A DNA stretch of 46,738 nt from positions 1 through 46,738 of the forward strand of contig JBBIGV010000023.1 in NCBI GenBank assembly GCA_037447335.1, written 5' to 3'. Position 1 is the stretch's first letter. Every line of letters begins with the position of its first letter. The notes below the pieces were generated by a model. That model made no database searches. It had not been told where the DNA came from and saw nothing but the letters and a program-made list of their open reading frames with translations. The DNA is from JBBIGV01 sp037447335 (GTDB lineage Bacteria; Bacteroidota; Ignavibacteria; Ignavibacteriales; Ignavibacteriaceae). A program made the translations under genes and the position numbers. Positions 1-8,674 of this stretch are shown here, in pieces.

Positions 1-1
1 T

Positions 2-151
2 TATTATGATCATATTATAAGAAAAGATGAAGATCTTGTGGCTCAGATAAATTATATCTTAAACAATCCGGTAAGAGCAGGAATTGTTGATTTCTGGAAG
101 GATTATAAAATGAAAGGTTCAACAATTTATAATTTAGATGAGTGGAATTAA
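2..151 (+). CDS. REP-associated tyrosine transposase (RAYT, IS200-like), C-terminal fragment cut by window edge
   Basis: The open frame runs in from the left window edge and ends at TAA 149-151, giving 49 residues. It contains IIRKDEDLVAQINYI, NNPVRAG and DFWKDYKMKGS, which match the conserved C-terminal end of Y1-type REP-associated tyrosine transposases. These single-strand transposases act on REP hairpins. The catalytic tyrosine and HUH motif would lie upstream, outside the window, so activity cannot be judged. Two strong hairpins follow immediately (155-190 and 230-250), the expected companions of a RAYT gene. Family assignment is firm; whether the gene is complete is unknown. Confidence 0.8.
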   Translation, partial: YYDHIIRKDEDLVAQINYILNNPVRAGIVDFWKDYKMKGSTIYNLDEWN

Positions 152-154
152 TGT

Positions 155-190
155 TGCCTCAGTCCGCCTTGACGGATTACGCCTGAGGCA
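155..190. repeat. REP-like hairpin downstream of RAYT
   Basis: Perfect 7-bp outer stem TGCCTCA (155-161) with TGAGGCA (184-190). An inner TCCG/CGGA stem closes around CCTTGA. It starts four bases after the transposase stop codon. Likely a REP-type target of the transposase, possibly also a transcription stop. Confidence 0.6.
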
Positions 191-229
191 AAGGGTCTCC
201 GGGCAGGTGTCTGTTTTATGAGCTAAAAA

Positions 230-250
230 CCGCAGACGTAAAGTCTGCGG
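230..250. repeat. REP-like hairpin, 8-bp perfect stem
   Basis: CCGCAGAC (230-237), loop GTAAA, GTCTGCGG (243-250). This is a perfect short palindrome of the kind found in REP clusters next to RAYT genes. No second copy was seen in the window. The rest of 251-400 shows no gene or clear signal. Confidence 0.6.
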
Positions 251-400
251 CTACTTTATGCATCAGGGACGTTGTAATGTTATTTGATCAACCTGAGATC
301 TTTTACATCTTTGAATCAATGTTGATTGAGAAACTTAAATTTATAAATAACTTATTCCAGCCACTATAAATTGAATTTCACTTCAGGTTAATATTTACTC

Positions 401-1225
401 CTACACCATCTCCACCGTCTCCTTTATCAGCCGTTCAAAATCGCCTTTAACTTTGTTTGCTGTTTCTGTAACCTCATCGTGAGAGAGTTTTTGTGCTGAT
501 ATTCCCGCACCGTAATTTGTAATGCAGGAAATTGATGCGACCTTCATTTCAAGGTATGCTGCAAATACAGCTTCGTGAACTGTTGACATTCCAACAGCAT
601 CAGCACCCATTTTAGCTGCCATTCTTACTTCGGCGGGTGTTTCATACGAGGGACCTTTATTATACCAGTAAACCCCTTCACGCAGGGTGATATTTTCCAA
701 TTCTGCTGCAGACCGGATTTTATCATTTATCTCACCGGAAGGGAAGTCAATCATAAAAGTTTTTGAATCGGGTTTTGCCAATCCGATCAGTCTTGTTAAT
801 TCTTTTTTTATAGAAATTCCATTAAAAGAAACTGCAAGCATAAGGTCGCCCGGATGAAAATCAGGATTAACGCCGCCTGCAGCATTCGTAATGATCATAT
901 TACGGCATCCGGTTTTGTACGAAATAAAAACTGGCAGAACCGTTTCATAAATTTCATATCCTTCATAAAGATGAATGCGACCCTGGAACAGCAGCAGCTT
1001 TTTACCTTTGTATTCGCAGAAGTGCATTTTACCCGAATGACCTTCGACAGTTGACGGCGGATAACCTGGCAGTGACGTTGTTAAAACAGATTTATGAATT
1101 TTTAGTGAATCAGCAAAATCACCCAACCCGCTTCCAAGTATCAGGGAAATATCAGGAGTGAATGGAGCTATCTCTTTAATGTGTTTTAATAAATCAAAGT
1201 ATTTGAAATACAGGTCTATTTTCAC
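401..1225 (-). CDS. punA: Purine nucleoside phosphorylase (trimeric PNP family)
   Basis: Phosphorolysis of purine (deoxy)nucleosides to free base and (deoxy)ribose-1-phosphate, in the cytoplasm. The 274 residues match the trimeric PNP family in length and motifs: phosphate loop GSGLG (31-35), VEGHSG with the phosphate-site His63, FQGRIHLYEGY (70-80), TNAAGG (103-108), GPSYETPAEVRM (161-172), VGMSTVHE (181-188) and TNYGAG (196-201). The start codon is GTG (1223-1225) with no clear Shine-Dalgarno. No better in-frame start lies before the phosphate loop. It is the last gene of a nucleoside salvage operon, 25 bases downstream of the transporter gene. MTA phosphorylase is a related alternative but the motif set fits PNP better. 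Confidence 0.93.
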   Translation of the reverse strand: MKIDLYFKYFDLLKHIKEIAPFTPDISLILGSGLGDFADSLKIHKSVLTTSLPGYPPSTVEGHSGKMHFCEYKGKKLLLFQGRIHLYEGYEIYETVLPVFISYKTGCRNMIITNAAGGVNPDFHPGDLMLAVSFNGISIKKELTRLIGLAKPDSKTFMIDFPSGEINDKIRSAAELENITLREGVYWYNKGPSYETPAEVRMAAKMGADAVGMSTVHEAVFAAYLEMKVASISCITNYGAGISAQKLSHDEVTETANKVKGDFERLIKETVEMV

Positions 1226-1250
1226 CGGCGGGTAAATTTAATTGTGATTG

Positions 1251-2603
1251 TTAAAAAAGAATTCCGGCTAAAGTTGCAGTCATCATAGTAGCAAGCGTAC
1301 CGCCGATAACTGCCCGGATACCAAAGCTTGCAATATCCGGTTTTCGATTGGGAGCCAGCGGTCCTAATCCGCCCAACTGAATTGCGATTGAACTGAAATT
1401 AGCAAAACCGCATAATGCATACGTTGCCATATAAATAGTTTTTTCATTAAATAAAGTTTTCAACTCTATCAGCTTACCCATTTCAAGGTAGGCAACAAAT
1501 TCATTCAATACGATTTTAGTGCCGAGCAGGCTGCCGAAATTTAATGCATCACTCCAGGGCACACCAATACCAAAAGCAATGAACTGAAGCACCCATCCGA
1601 TAATTAATTGAAAGCTTAGCGGTTGACCGTAAACAGCTTTGAGATATTCATTCCATGTAAAAACATCGCCAACCCAGCCGAGCACATAATTTATAAGAGC
1701 AATCAAGGCAATAAATGCGATCAGCATAGCGCCGACATTTAGCGCAAGCATTAAACCGTCGGAAGCGCCGTTGGCTGCAGCTTCAACAACATTTGAAGCA
1801 TTCTTTTCAATATTTACCTTAACAGTTCCTTTGGTTTCAGGTTCACCTGTTTCAGGAAAGATTATTTTGGAAATTACCAGTGCGGCAGGCGCTGCCATTA
1901 CACTTGCGCCAAGTAACTGTGTTGCAAAGAGTTGTTGTGCTTCAATAAGAGGGATGCCGTGTGTTACAGAATAAGCATTACCAAGAATCTGAATGTAAGC
2001 TGCCATTACACCACCGGCTATTGTCGCCATTCCGCCGACCATAATGGTTAAGATTTCACTTTTTGTCATTCCTTTAATAAAAGGTTTTATCATAAGCGGG
2101 GCTTCTGTTTGTCCAACAAAAATGTTGGCAGTACAGGAAAGCGATTCAGCGCCGCTGGTACCCATTACCTTCGCCATAATCCAGGCCATTGCCTGAACAA
2201 CACGCTGCATTACGCCAAGGTAATATAAAATTGACATGAGACTTGCAAAGAAAATTATTGTCGGAAGCACCTGGAATGCAAAGAACATCCCGAGACTTCC
2301 TTCAAGACCGGGGCTGATAGCCAGCGTACCAAAAACAAATTTTGCACCTTCGGTTGTAAAGTTCAGTATCAGCACAAAGAATTTGCTTACAACACTGAAT
2401 AAATCTTTAAATAATCCGAGCGGATAAAATAATGAACGTAAGAATTCACCTTTTATGATAAGTAATGCGAGTGCAAACTGTAGACCAAGTCCGGATACAA
2501 CCAGCCGCCAGTTAACATTCTTTTTATTATTGGAAAGAAGAAATGCAATTGCTGCGATAAGTATTATACCCAGCAAACCTCTCAGCAAAGAAATAAAATC
2601 CAT
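1251..2603 (-). CDS. nupC: Concentrative nucleoside transporter (CNT/NupC family)
   Basis: Cation-coupled uptake of nucleosides across the inner membrane. The 450-residue protein is hydrophobic throughout and begins with a membrane helix (about residues 4-25). CNT signature stretches are visible: GQTEAPLMIKPF, LNVGAMLIAFIALIALIN, NFGSLLGTKIVLNEFVAY, and near the C-terminus GFANFSSIAIQLGGLG and LAPNRKPDIA. It sits between the thymidine kinase and PNP genes, so imported nucleosides feed directly into the flanking enzymes. The gap to tdk is only 9 bases. Substrate range (purine or pyrimidine) cannot be read from sequence. Confidence 0.92.
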   Translation of the reverse strand: MDFISLLRGLLGIILIAAIAFLLSNNKKNVNWRLVVSGLGLQFALALLIIKGEFLRSLFYPLGLFKDLFSVVSKFFVLILNFTTEGAKFVFGTLAISPGLEGSLGMFFAFQVLPTIIFFASLMSILYYLGVMQRVVQAMAWIMAKVMGTSGAESLSCTANIFVGQTEAPLMIKPFIKGMTKSEILTIMVGGMATIAGGVMAAYIQILGNAYSVTHGIPLIEAQQLFATQLLGASVMAAPAALVISKIIFPETGEPETKGTVKVNIEKNASNVVEAAANGASDGLMLALNVGAMLIAFIALIALINYVLGWVGDVFTWNEYLKAVYGQPLSFQLIIGWVLQFIAFGIGVPWSDALNFGSLLGTKIVLNEFVAYLEMGKLIELKTLFNEKTIYMATYALCGFANFSSIAIQLGGLGPLAPNRKPDIASFGIRAVIGGTLATMMTATLAGILF

Positions 2604-2612
2604 AATGTTCCT

Positions 2613-3194
2613 TTAATTATCTTCTTCAGGAATATAATGACAACGCCTGCATCGGGCTTCATAAACATCCGAAGCGCCAACAAGAACACGGTCAGGGGAA
2701 AACCGTTTGCGCTGTGTTTTGTCGGCAGGATTGCCGCAAACAACACAAATTGCTAATGTTTTTGTAATGTATTCAGCTAATGCAAGAAGCTGCGGTATCG
2801 GTTCGAATGGTATTCCGCGGTAATCCTGATCAAGACCGGCAACAACAAGCCGCTTGCCCATTTTAGCAAGAGTGTTGCAGACATCAATCAGTTCATTTGA
2901 AAAGAATTGTGCTTCATCTATACCTACAACTTGTGCATCTTCCGCAAGCTTTAAAATTTCTTCTGCATTGGATACAAGAATTGAAGGAAGCGACTGGTCG
3001 GAGTGTGAGACAATTGCGGATGCAGAAAATCTTGTATCAATTTTCGGTTTGAATACCTTAACAATCTGCTTCGCATAAATGGAGCGGCGCAATCTTCTTA
3101 TAAGCTCTTCGGTTTTGCCGCTGAACATACAACCCGCAATTACTTCTATCCAGCCGGTATCTTTCGGCATTGAGTGGGGAGAAAGTTCATTCAT
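2613..3194 (-). CDS. tdk: Thymidine kinase (type II)
   Basis: Phosphorylates thymidine (and deoxyuridine) with ATP for pyrimidine salvage. The 193 residues show the P-loop GCMFSGKT (21-28, Lys27), Walker B GIDEAQFF with catalytic Glu94, the substrate lasso region AGLDQDYRGIPF, and a structural zinc site of four cysteines C150, C153, C182 and C185. Length is typical of the family. The start ATG lacks a strong Shine-Dalgarno; Met9 is an alternative start. It lies between cdd and the nucleoside transporter on the same strand, second gene of the salvage operon. Confidence 0.96.
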   Translation of the reverse strand: MNELSPHSMPKDTGWIEVIAGCMFSGKTEELIRRLRRSIYAKQIVKVFKPKIDTRFSASAIVSHSDQSLPSILVSNAEEILKLAEDAQVVGIDEAQFFSNELIDVCNTLAKMGKRLVVAGLDQDYRGIPFEPIPQLLALAEYITKTLAICVVCGNPADKTQRKRFSPDRVLVGASDVYEARCRRCHYIPEEDN

Positions 3195-3262
3195 AATAAT
3201 TATAATCGGAATTGATTGATGATTGAACAGAAAAAAGATTAGCTGGAAAAAGATTTAATTCG

Positions 3263-3682
3263 TTAAACAAGATCTTTGTCTCCGAATGCTAACGGAAGCA
3301 GGTATGAAAGTTTTTTTATAAGCAGTTCATTTTTTGAATTAACCATAACTATATCAATATCGCCGCACAGATCGCTTATTACCTGTCTGCATGCACCGCA
3401 TGGGGGACAAAATCCCGCAGCATCACTCGCAATTGCAATAGCTTTAAAATTTCTTTCTCCTTCAGTAACAGCTTTAAATATTGCGGTACGCTCGGCACAA
3501 ATTGTTAAGCTGTATGAACTTGTTTCAACATTAGCACCATGATAAATTTTATTTTCGGCAGTAAGCAATGCAGATCCGACATGGAATCCCGAATATGTCG
3601 GAACGGCTCTTTGCTTTGCTTTTACTGCTGCCTGCGCTAAATCTTTATAATCCATTTTCGGTTTAATTATTAACTGATTCAA
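3263..3682 (-). CDS. cdd: Cytidine deaminase
   Basis: Deaminates cytidine and deoxycytidine to uridine and deoxyuridine; small homotetrameric zinc enzyme of the cytoplasm. The 139 residues have the full active site: ICAERTA with zinc ligand Cys62 and proton shuttle Glu64, and CPPCGACRQ with zinc ligands Cys95 and Cys98. SGFHVGSAL (31-39) is the usual N-terminal substrate loop. First gene of the minus-strand salvage operon (cdd, tdk, nupC, punA). Its upstream region ends at the miniature element at 3734. Met10 is a possible alternative start. Confidence 0.95.
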   Translation of the reverse strand: MNQLIIKPKMDYKDLAQAAVKAKQRAVPTYSGFHVGSALLTAENKIYHGANVETSSYSLTICAERTAIFKAVTEGERNFKAIAIASDAAGFCPPCGACRQVISDLCGDIDIVMVNSKNELLIKKLSYLLPLAFGDKDLV

Positions 3683-3733
3683 AAATATGTTTTAAACAGT
3701 TAGGAATCAAAAATAAAACAAATATGAATTTTC

Positions 3734-4021
3734 CATATCTGTCCAAAACAATTTTTTTATTTCGTCCCTACGGGACTGTCTGTCGAATTTATCTATAAAT
3801 ATTCAGTCCCTAAAGGGACTCTTTATTGTTTTAATATTAAAATTTAATGGTTATTTGTCCCGTCAGTAGGGGCGTTCAATTGAACGCCCCTACTTTACCT
3901 AGTGGATCAAATCCCGTTAGGGACGAAATAAGGATCCATTTTAAACTGCATAAAATTCATCGGAAATTTAAGTGTCTTTCAAATTTAATTGGATATTTAA
4001 AAAATATTTTGGACAGCACTG
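3734..4021. mobile_element. Miniature inverted-repeat element (MITE), copy 1, with 8-bp target duplication
   Basis: A 288-bp non-coding element. It begins CATATCTGTCCAAAA and ends TTTTGGACAGCACTG, so the ends form an imperfect inverted repeat sharing the CTGTCCAAAA core. It is flanked by a perfect 8-bp direct repeat GAATTTTC (3726-3733 and 4022-4029), the target-site duplication. A second copy in opposite orientation lies at 33465-33704 with its own duplication. Inside are a subterminal inverted pair (about 3759-3775 with 3912-3930) and a perfect 30-bp palindrome (3865-3894). No transposase is encoded; the ends and 8-bp duplication are compatible with ISAs1-type mobilisation, which is an inference. 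The element accounts for the gene-free stretch 3683-4027. Confidence 0.85.
3865..3894. repeat. Perfect 30-bp palindrome inside MITE copy 1
   Basis: The sequence is self-complementary from 3865 to 3894, centred on the CAATTG at 3878-3883, with GTAGGGGCGTT on one side and its complement on the other. It would form a long hairpin in RNA on either strand and may act as a bidirectional terminator between the cdd operon and the convergent-side methyltransferase end. The same segment in copy 2 is degenerate (mismatched). Confidence 0.85.
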
Positions 4022-4027
4022 GAATTT

Positions 4028-4873
4028 TCATTTCTTTCGCATCACTATATAAAAAGTTGAGGTTAAAAACTTATTTACAAAACCAAAATTGTTATTTGCA
4101 AACCGTATTATCAGTCTGTGAAGTTTTAAACTGATCAGTATTTTTATCAGCCCGAGATGAAAGTTGCTCCATACAATACCCTTATTCCCGTTAAAAAGTT
4201 CTGATACAGATTTTTTAGTATTCAGTTCAATCAGGAATTTTTCTTCAAACCTTTTTTTTATTTCACTTAAAGAAAGAAGCTGGGCAATATCCTGCCGGTT
4301 CACTTCATTTTTACGAAAATATTTTAAGAAATATTTTCTGATTGATTCGCGGTTCATCACAGCAATAATCGGAAAACCCCAATGCGGATCGCTTATCATG
4401 TTGAACAATGAATATTTATTAGGTGTGCTCAGATAAATAACCCCATTTTCTTTTAACAAATCGTATAATTTTTCTGCTTTAATTGATTCCTGATTAATGT
4501 GTTCAATCACATCCTGAATGATTATCAGATCAAATGATTTTTCTTTAAAAGGCAGCCGGGAGCTGCTGCCGCATACAATATTTATCAGCCCGAAGTTTTC
4601 TGCCTGACGTTTCAATCTTATAGTGCTTATATCAAAACTCACAACAAAATTATCTTCTGAAAAAACTTTTGAAGTGCCCCCTTCACCCGAGCCAAGGTCT
4701 AATACTTTAAGTTTTCTGCACGTCATATACTCTCTGACAATCGAAAGAACAAATCTTCCACGAAGAACGGAAAGCTCTCTTCCTCTTTTCCATCTTTCAA
4801 AGTTAGGATGATCTTCATCAAGCCATGCCGGTTTAATATTTTCTTTACTTGTCAGATCGGATTTCATTTCCAT
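4028..4873 (-). CDS. Class I SAM-dependent methyltransferase
   Basis: Predicted small-molecule or glycolipid methyltransferase; substrate unknown. The 281 residues show motif I VLDLGSGEGG (57-66), an acidic residue after strand 2 (SFDIS, Asp81) and motif IV IIIQDVIEHI (117-126), as in Methyltransf_11/23 proteins. The start overlaps the end of the upstream glycosyltransferase gene by 10 bases, so the two are translationally coupled and probably modify the same surface or lipid product. The stop codon TGA (4028-4030) lies at the edge of the MITE: two of its bases belong to the 8-bp target duplication, so the insertion left the stop codon intact. Confidence 0.8.
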   Translation of the reverse strand: MEMKSDLTSKENIKPAWLDEDHPNFERWKRGRELSVLRGRFVLSIVREYMTCRKLKVLDLGSGEGGTSKVFSEDNFVVSFDISTIRLKRQAENFGLINIVCGSSSRLPFKEKSFDLIIIQDVIEHINQESIKAEKLYDLLKENGVIYLSTPNKYSLFNMISDPHWGFPIIAVMNRESIRKYFLKYFRKNEVNRQDIAQLLSLSEIKKRFEEKFLIELNTKKSVSELFNGNKGIVWSNFHLGLIKILISLKLHRLIIRFANNNFGFVNKFLTSTFYIVMRKK

Positions 4874-5940
4874 TTTATTCTGCCAAGCTTTGCATTAATG
4901 AAATGAATGATGAGAAAAGCTTCATAAAGAACCTGCAGATATACAATCTCAGCATAACTGAATCTGTATCCGAAGTCTTTTTGATATTCTTCTGCCATAA
5001 GGGTATCGAGAAGCAGCTTGATCATAAAAGGCACAAGAAAAAGCTGATCAACAAAAAACAAAAAAGCTGAGGCAATGCTGAATAAATTTATTATGTGGTA
5101 AAATGCAAGCAATAGCTGATGCTTTGCAAGATAATGAAAAGAAGTTTGCGTATGCCTCGCTCTCTGACTGAAATATTCTTTAAAATTATTTTTTGTTGAG
5201 GATAATACAAGCGAATCCTGCGGATGTACAGTGCCGATTTTCAAATCATGTTTAACAGCTTCACGAAGAAGCAGATCATCATCGCCGCTTAATGTATCCG
5301 TTGTGTTTAAATAACCTCCGATCTTTTCGAACGACTCTTTTCTGAAACCAAAACTTCTTGCTGCCGCAGAATACGGGATTTTAAGCTGAACAGCCGTGAA
5401 GGTAAGAATAGTCGAACGAAAATTTTCGAAGCAGGAGATTTTATTTACTATTTCACCTGTCTGGTAAAACGGAGCAGCACCGAACAGAAAATCAAACCCC
5501 TCTCCGAATTTTGAAACGAAAGCTGAGATCCAGTATGGCTGCGGCTGGCAATCGGCATCGGTTATCATTACAAATTTACCTTTTGCCGCTTTTATTCCGG
5601 TAGAAAGTGCCGCACGTTTTCCGTAAAGCCGTTCATCTTCACTTTTTATAACAGTGAAATAAGGTATATTTTTTGTTAGTTCTGATGCTGTTTGGAAGGT
5701 ATCGTCTTCAGAGTTATCGTCAACAATTATTACTTCGTACCAATCGGATGGATAAGATTGATTGCGAAGGGAAGTAATCAGCGGTTCAATATTTTGTCCC
5801 TCGTTCTTTGCAGCTATTACTATGCTGATAAATATCAGAGATTCTTCACTGTCGGGAACCTGAATTGATCTTTTAACAGCGATATAAATGAACAAATTAA
5901 ATATTATAATCAGTATGACTAAAGCTGATACTAAAATCAT
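4864..5940 (-). CDS. Membrane-anchored family 2 glycosyltransferase
   Basis: GT-A fold processive-type glycosyltransferase at the inner membrane. The 358 residues start with a membrane helix (3-23), followed by the nucleotide-binding motif FISIVIAAKNEG (37-48), VDDNSEDD (73-80), the metal-binding DxD in TDADCQP (127-133), an acidic acceptor-site motif GDDD (219-222) and a QRARH motif (259-263) in place of the usual QxxRW. Two or three membrane helices close the C-terminus (about 280-312 and 330-350). Coupled by overlap to the methyltransferase gene. Likely role is sugar transfer to a lipid or exopolysaccharide; the exact product is unknown. Confidence 0.83.
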   Translation of the reverse strand: MILVSALVILIIIFNLFIYIAVKRSIQVPDSEESLIFISIVIAAKNEGQNIEPLITSLRNQSYPSDWYEVIIVDDNSEDDTFQTASELTKNIPYFTVIKSEDERLYGKRAALSTGIKAAKGKFVMITDADCQPQPYWISAFVSKFGEGFDFLFGAAPFYQTGEIVNKISCFENFRSTILTFTAVQLKIPYSAAARSFGFRKESFEKIGGYLNTTDTLSGDDDLLLREAVKHDLKIGTVHPQDSLVLSSTKNNFKEYFSQRARHTQTSFHYLAKHQLLLAFYHIINLFSIASAFLFFVDQLFLVPFMIKLLLDTLMAEEYQKDFGYRFSYAEIVYLQVLYEAFLIIHFINAKLGRIKWK

Positions 5941-6030
5941 TTGAAAAGTTGAATTATTTGCAAAATGATGACGAACAGAAAATTATTATAGTGAAGTTTT
6001 TCTTTTTGCATCGTGAAATAAATAACTATA

Positions 6031-6066
6031 TTGGTTTACATTTTATGAGAAAATCTCTCAAACCAA
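6031..6066. repeat. Hairpin in the divergent intergenic region
   Basis: TTGGTTT (6031-6037) pairs with AAACCAA (6060-6066), and an inner TGAGA/TCTCA stem (6046-6050 with 6056-6060) nests inside. It lies between the divergently transcribed glycosyltransferase and subtilisin genes. It could be a regulatory site or an RNA structure; no T-run follows. The rest of 5941-6167 shows no clear feature. Confidence 0.35.
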
Positions 6067-6167
6067 TGCTAACCAATAACATTCTGACTTTGAATAGCCT
6101 GTGCTTTTTATAGAACTATAAGAACAAATTAAATTCAATTTTTTATCAACTAAATATTTACATCTGT

Positions 6168-8393
6168 ATGAAGAAAAACAAATTTACTCTCGTCCTTTTT
6201 TCGGTGGTATTCCCGATGGTCTTATGGCTGGGATTTCAAACACCGCAAAACTCTGTTACCAACTTTTACTATTATGAAGGTAAACCATACCCGTTAGAAT
6301 TTTCCGCCGATATGATCTTTATTGAACTAAGTGAAAACACAGATCGGCTTTCATTCGAATCGGTTCTTTCTGAATTTTCTGAACTTGTTATAAATGAAAA
6401 TTTCAGCTACGAGTACAAGAAAGATTTTATCTCTCTTACACAAAGTGTGGAAAGCGAAAGATATATTCAAATATTAAATCACCTGAATTCAAAACCGGAA
6501 ATAGAAAATGCATCTCCTGTATTCCGTATGCCGGAAGGGCAGGGTAACACCAACACTTTAATCGGTGTTGAAAAAGAAGTTATTGCACAGTTCAAACCAT
6601 CCGTTACATCGGAACATATAAATTCTTATTTAAATGCCAGAGGGATGCACATCATTCACGAGTACGATCTGACCGGTGGCAGCACTTATCTTATCCGGAT
6701 TCCCAAAGGTGAGTATGCGATAGACTACGCAAATGATCTTTATCTGAGCGGATTGGTCAATTATGCCGAACCGAATTTATTCTTTACTAATCTGCTGCAG
6801 CAGGTTATTCCAAACGATCCGTTTTTTCCACAGCAGTGGTCGCATAAAAATACCGGCAATAATATTCCCGGCGGAGTTACCGGCACAGTTGGCTGCGATA
6901 TGAGAACTGACAGCGCATGGACTATCACGATGGGAGACCCGAGCGTGATTGTCTCTATTGTTGATACCGGAATTGATACTTTACACGAAGACCTTCACGA
7001 AAGAATGATAGTGGGCTTGAGCATCAACACTTTCAGCAATTTGCCCTATGCGTGGGATGATCAAAATCATGGAACTGCCTGTGCGGGAATTGTAGCTGCA
7101 ACAGGAAATAATAATATGGGTGTTATCGGAGTAGCTCCATTAAGCAGAATTTTCGGGGTGAAAATTTTTAATTCATCCGGCAATACAAATTCAAATGCAA
7201 TTATTAATGGTATGATAGCTGCATGGCAGCGCGGTTCATGGGTAAGCAGCAATTCCTGGGGAGGAGGTTCTCCCATTACTGCTGCAAATAATGCCATACA
7301 GGATGGAGTGAATTTAGGCAGGAACGGAAAAGGTGTTGTTTGGTCATTCGCAACCGGTAATGGTAATTCTACATCTATAAGCTGGCCATCAAGCAATCTT
7401 AATGTTCTTTCAGTAGGCGGACTTTCACCCTGCAATCAAAGGAAGAGTACCACAAGCTGTGATGGAGAAACCTGGTGGGGCGCTAATTATGGTACCGGTT
7501 TGGAAATTGTTGCGCCTGCTGTAAAAATTTATTCAACTGACAGATCCGGTGCGCCGGGTTATACATCAGGAAATTATGTACCAAACTTTAACGGAACTTC
7601 ATCTGCAACACCAAATGCTTCCGGTGTGGCTGCATTGATCCTTGCTGTTGATTCTACACTTTCATGGGAAGAGGTAAGAGAAATAATTTGTTTAACAGCA
7701 GATAAAGTCGGCAGTTATACCTACAATCAAGCCGGTCAGTTAAATCTTGGCGGATGGAATAATCAGATGGGCTATGGAAGGATAAATGCGTTCAGTGCGG
7801 TTCAGTATACATTGGCAGGAATTCCGGTTGAACTCGTTTCGTTCAACGCTGCTGTTAGTGATAACAATGTAGTGATAAGCTGGATAACGGCAACTGAGTT
7901 GAATAACGCCGGGTTTGAAGTCCAGAGAAGTCAGAAAACGGACGACGGAAGCCAGATTTGGGAGAAGATTGGATATGTACCGGGATACGGAACAACAACC
8001 GAAACAAGGTCATATTCATTTACAGATGCAAACCCGAGTACAGGAACATACTTATATCGGCTGAAGCAGATAGATTTTGACGGCACTTATAAACATTCCG
8101 GGGTGGTATCTGTTGAGTTGGATATTCCAATTGAATTTGCACTGGGACAAAATTACCCGAATCCGTTTAATCCGGCTACTGTTATAAGCTGGCAATCGCC
8201 GGTGAACGGAATTAATACATTAAAAGTATTTGATTTGCTTGGACAGGAAGCAGCAACTCTCGTTAATGAAGAGCGACCTGCAGGAAGGCATGAAATTGAA
8301 TTCAATTCAGCAGGTTTGACAAGCGGAATTTATTTTTATCAACTGCGGGCAGGAAGTTATACAGCCACACGTAAAATGATTCTTGCGAAGTGA
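6168..8393 (+). CDS. Secreted subtilisin-like serine protease (S8) with type IX sorting domain
   Basis: Extracellular or surface peptidase of 741 residues. An N-terminal signal peptide (about 1-24) precedes a long pro-region. The catalytic triad is complete: Asp266 in VSIVDTGID, His301 in NHGTACAG and Ser478 in NGTSSATPNASG; the oxyanion Asn lies in SNSWGG. After the protease domain comes a beta-sandwich segment starting PVELVSFNA and then the C-terminal secretion signal with NYPNPFNPATVISW, LKVFDLLGQE and SGIYFYQL. This end directs export by the type IX system and is removed at the surface. It is followed by a hairpin at 8432-8456. Target protein unknown. Confidence 0.95.
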   Translation: MKKNKFTLVLFSVVFPMVLWLGFQTPQNSVTNFYYYEGKPYPLEFSADMIFIELSENTDRLSFESVLSEFSELVINENFSYEYKKDFISLTQSVESERYIQILNHLNSKPEIENASPVFRMPEGQGNTNTLIGVEKEVIAQFKPSVTSEHINSYLNARGMHIIHEYDLTGGSTYLIRIPKGEYAIDYANDLYLSGLVNYAEPNLFFTNLLQQVIPNDPFFPQQWSHKNTGNNIPGGVTGTVGCDMRTDSAWTITMGDPSVIVSIVDTGIDTLHEDLHERMIVGLSINTFSNLPYAWDDQNHGTACAGIVAATGNNNMGVIGVAPLSRIFGVKIFNSSGNTNSNAIINGMIAAWQRGSWVSSNSWGGGSPITAANNAIQDGVNLGRNGKGVVWSFATGNGNSTSISWPSSNLNVLSVGGLSPCNQRKSTTSCDGETWWGANYGTGLEIVAPAVKIYSTDRSGAPGYTSGNYVPNFNGTSSATPNASGVAALILAVDSTLSWEEVREIICLTADKVGSYTYNQAGQLNLGGWNNQMGYGRINAFSAVQYTLAGIPVELVSFNAAVSDNNVVISWITATELNNAGFEVQRSQKTDDGSQIWEKIGYVPGYGTTTETRSYSFTDANPSTGTYLYRLKQIDFDGTYKHSGVVSVELDIPIEFALGQNYPNPFNPATVISWQSPVNGINTLKVFDLLGQEAATLVNEERPAGRHEIEFNSAGLTSGIYFYQLRAGSYTATRKMILAK

Positions 8394-8431
8394 TATTCAG
8401 TTAATCACTACTATTGTACGTTTTTAGATGA

Positions 8432-8456
8432 GCAGGGTTAATATATTTAACCCTGC
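8432..8456 (+). terminator. Hairpin after the protease gene
   Basis: Perfect 10-bp stem GCAGGGTTAA (8432-8441) and TTAACCCTGC (8447-8456) around a 5-base loop, 38 bases past the stop codon. No clear T-run follows, so termination is likely but not certain. Confidence 0.5.
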
Positions 8457-8502
8457 AATCATAAATGTGTTCTTGTGTGGTTTTTTGGGGTAAAAATTAT
8501 GA

Positions 8503-8554
8503 TTCTTAAGTCCGAGATAGAAATATCAGAAGGTCTGTTTAAAGAGCCAAAAAT
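8503..8554 (+). repeat. 52-bp dispersed repeat, copy 1 (possible insertion-sequence relic)
   Basis: Positions 8503-8554 match 46687-46738 at 51 of 52 bases (mismatch at 8510). Translated in one frame it reads SEIEISEGLFKEPK. Codons for MRFEEAYD occur a little downstream, a start reminiscent of ISNCY-type transposases, but stop codons interrupt. The second copy is cut by the window edge. A decayed insertion sequence is the best guess, with low certainty about the family. Confidence 0.55.
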
Positions 8555-8674
8555 GGGTTAAATTTGAAAAACAAATGCAATGAGATTTGAGGAAGCTTAT
8601 GATATAAATGTTAAGAAGATGATGGCAATATATAAGGTGTATTATATTAGCTTCATTTTAAGCGTAAAAGAAAC

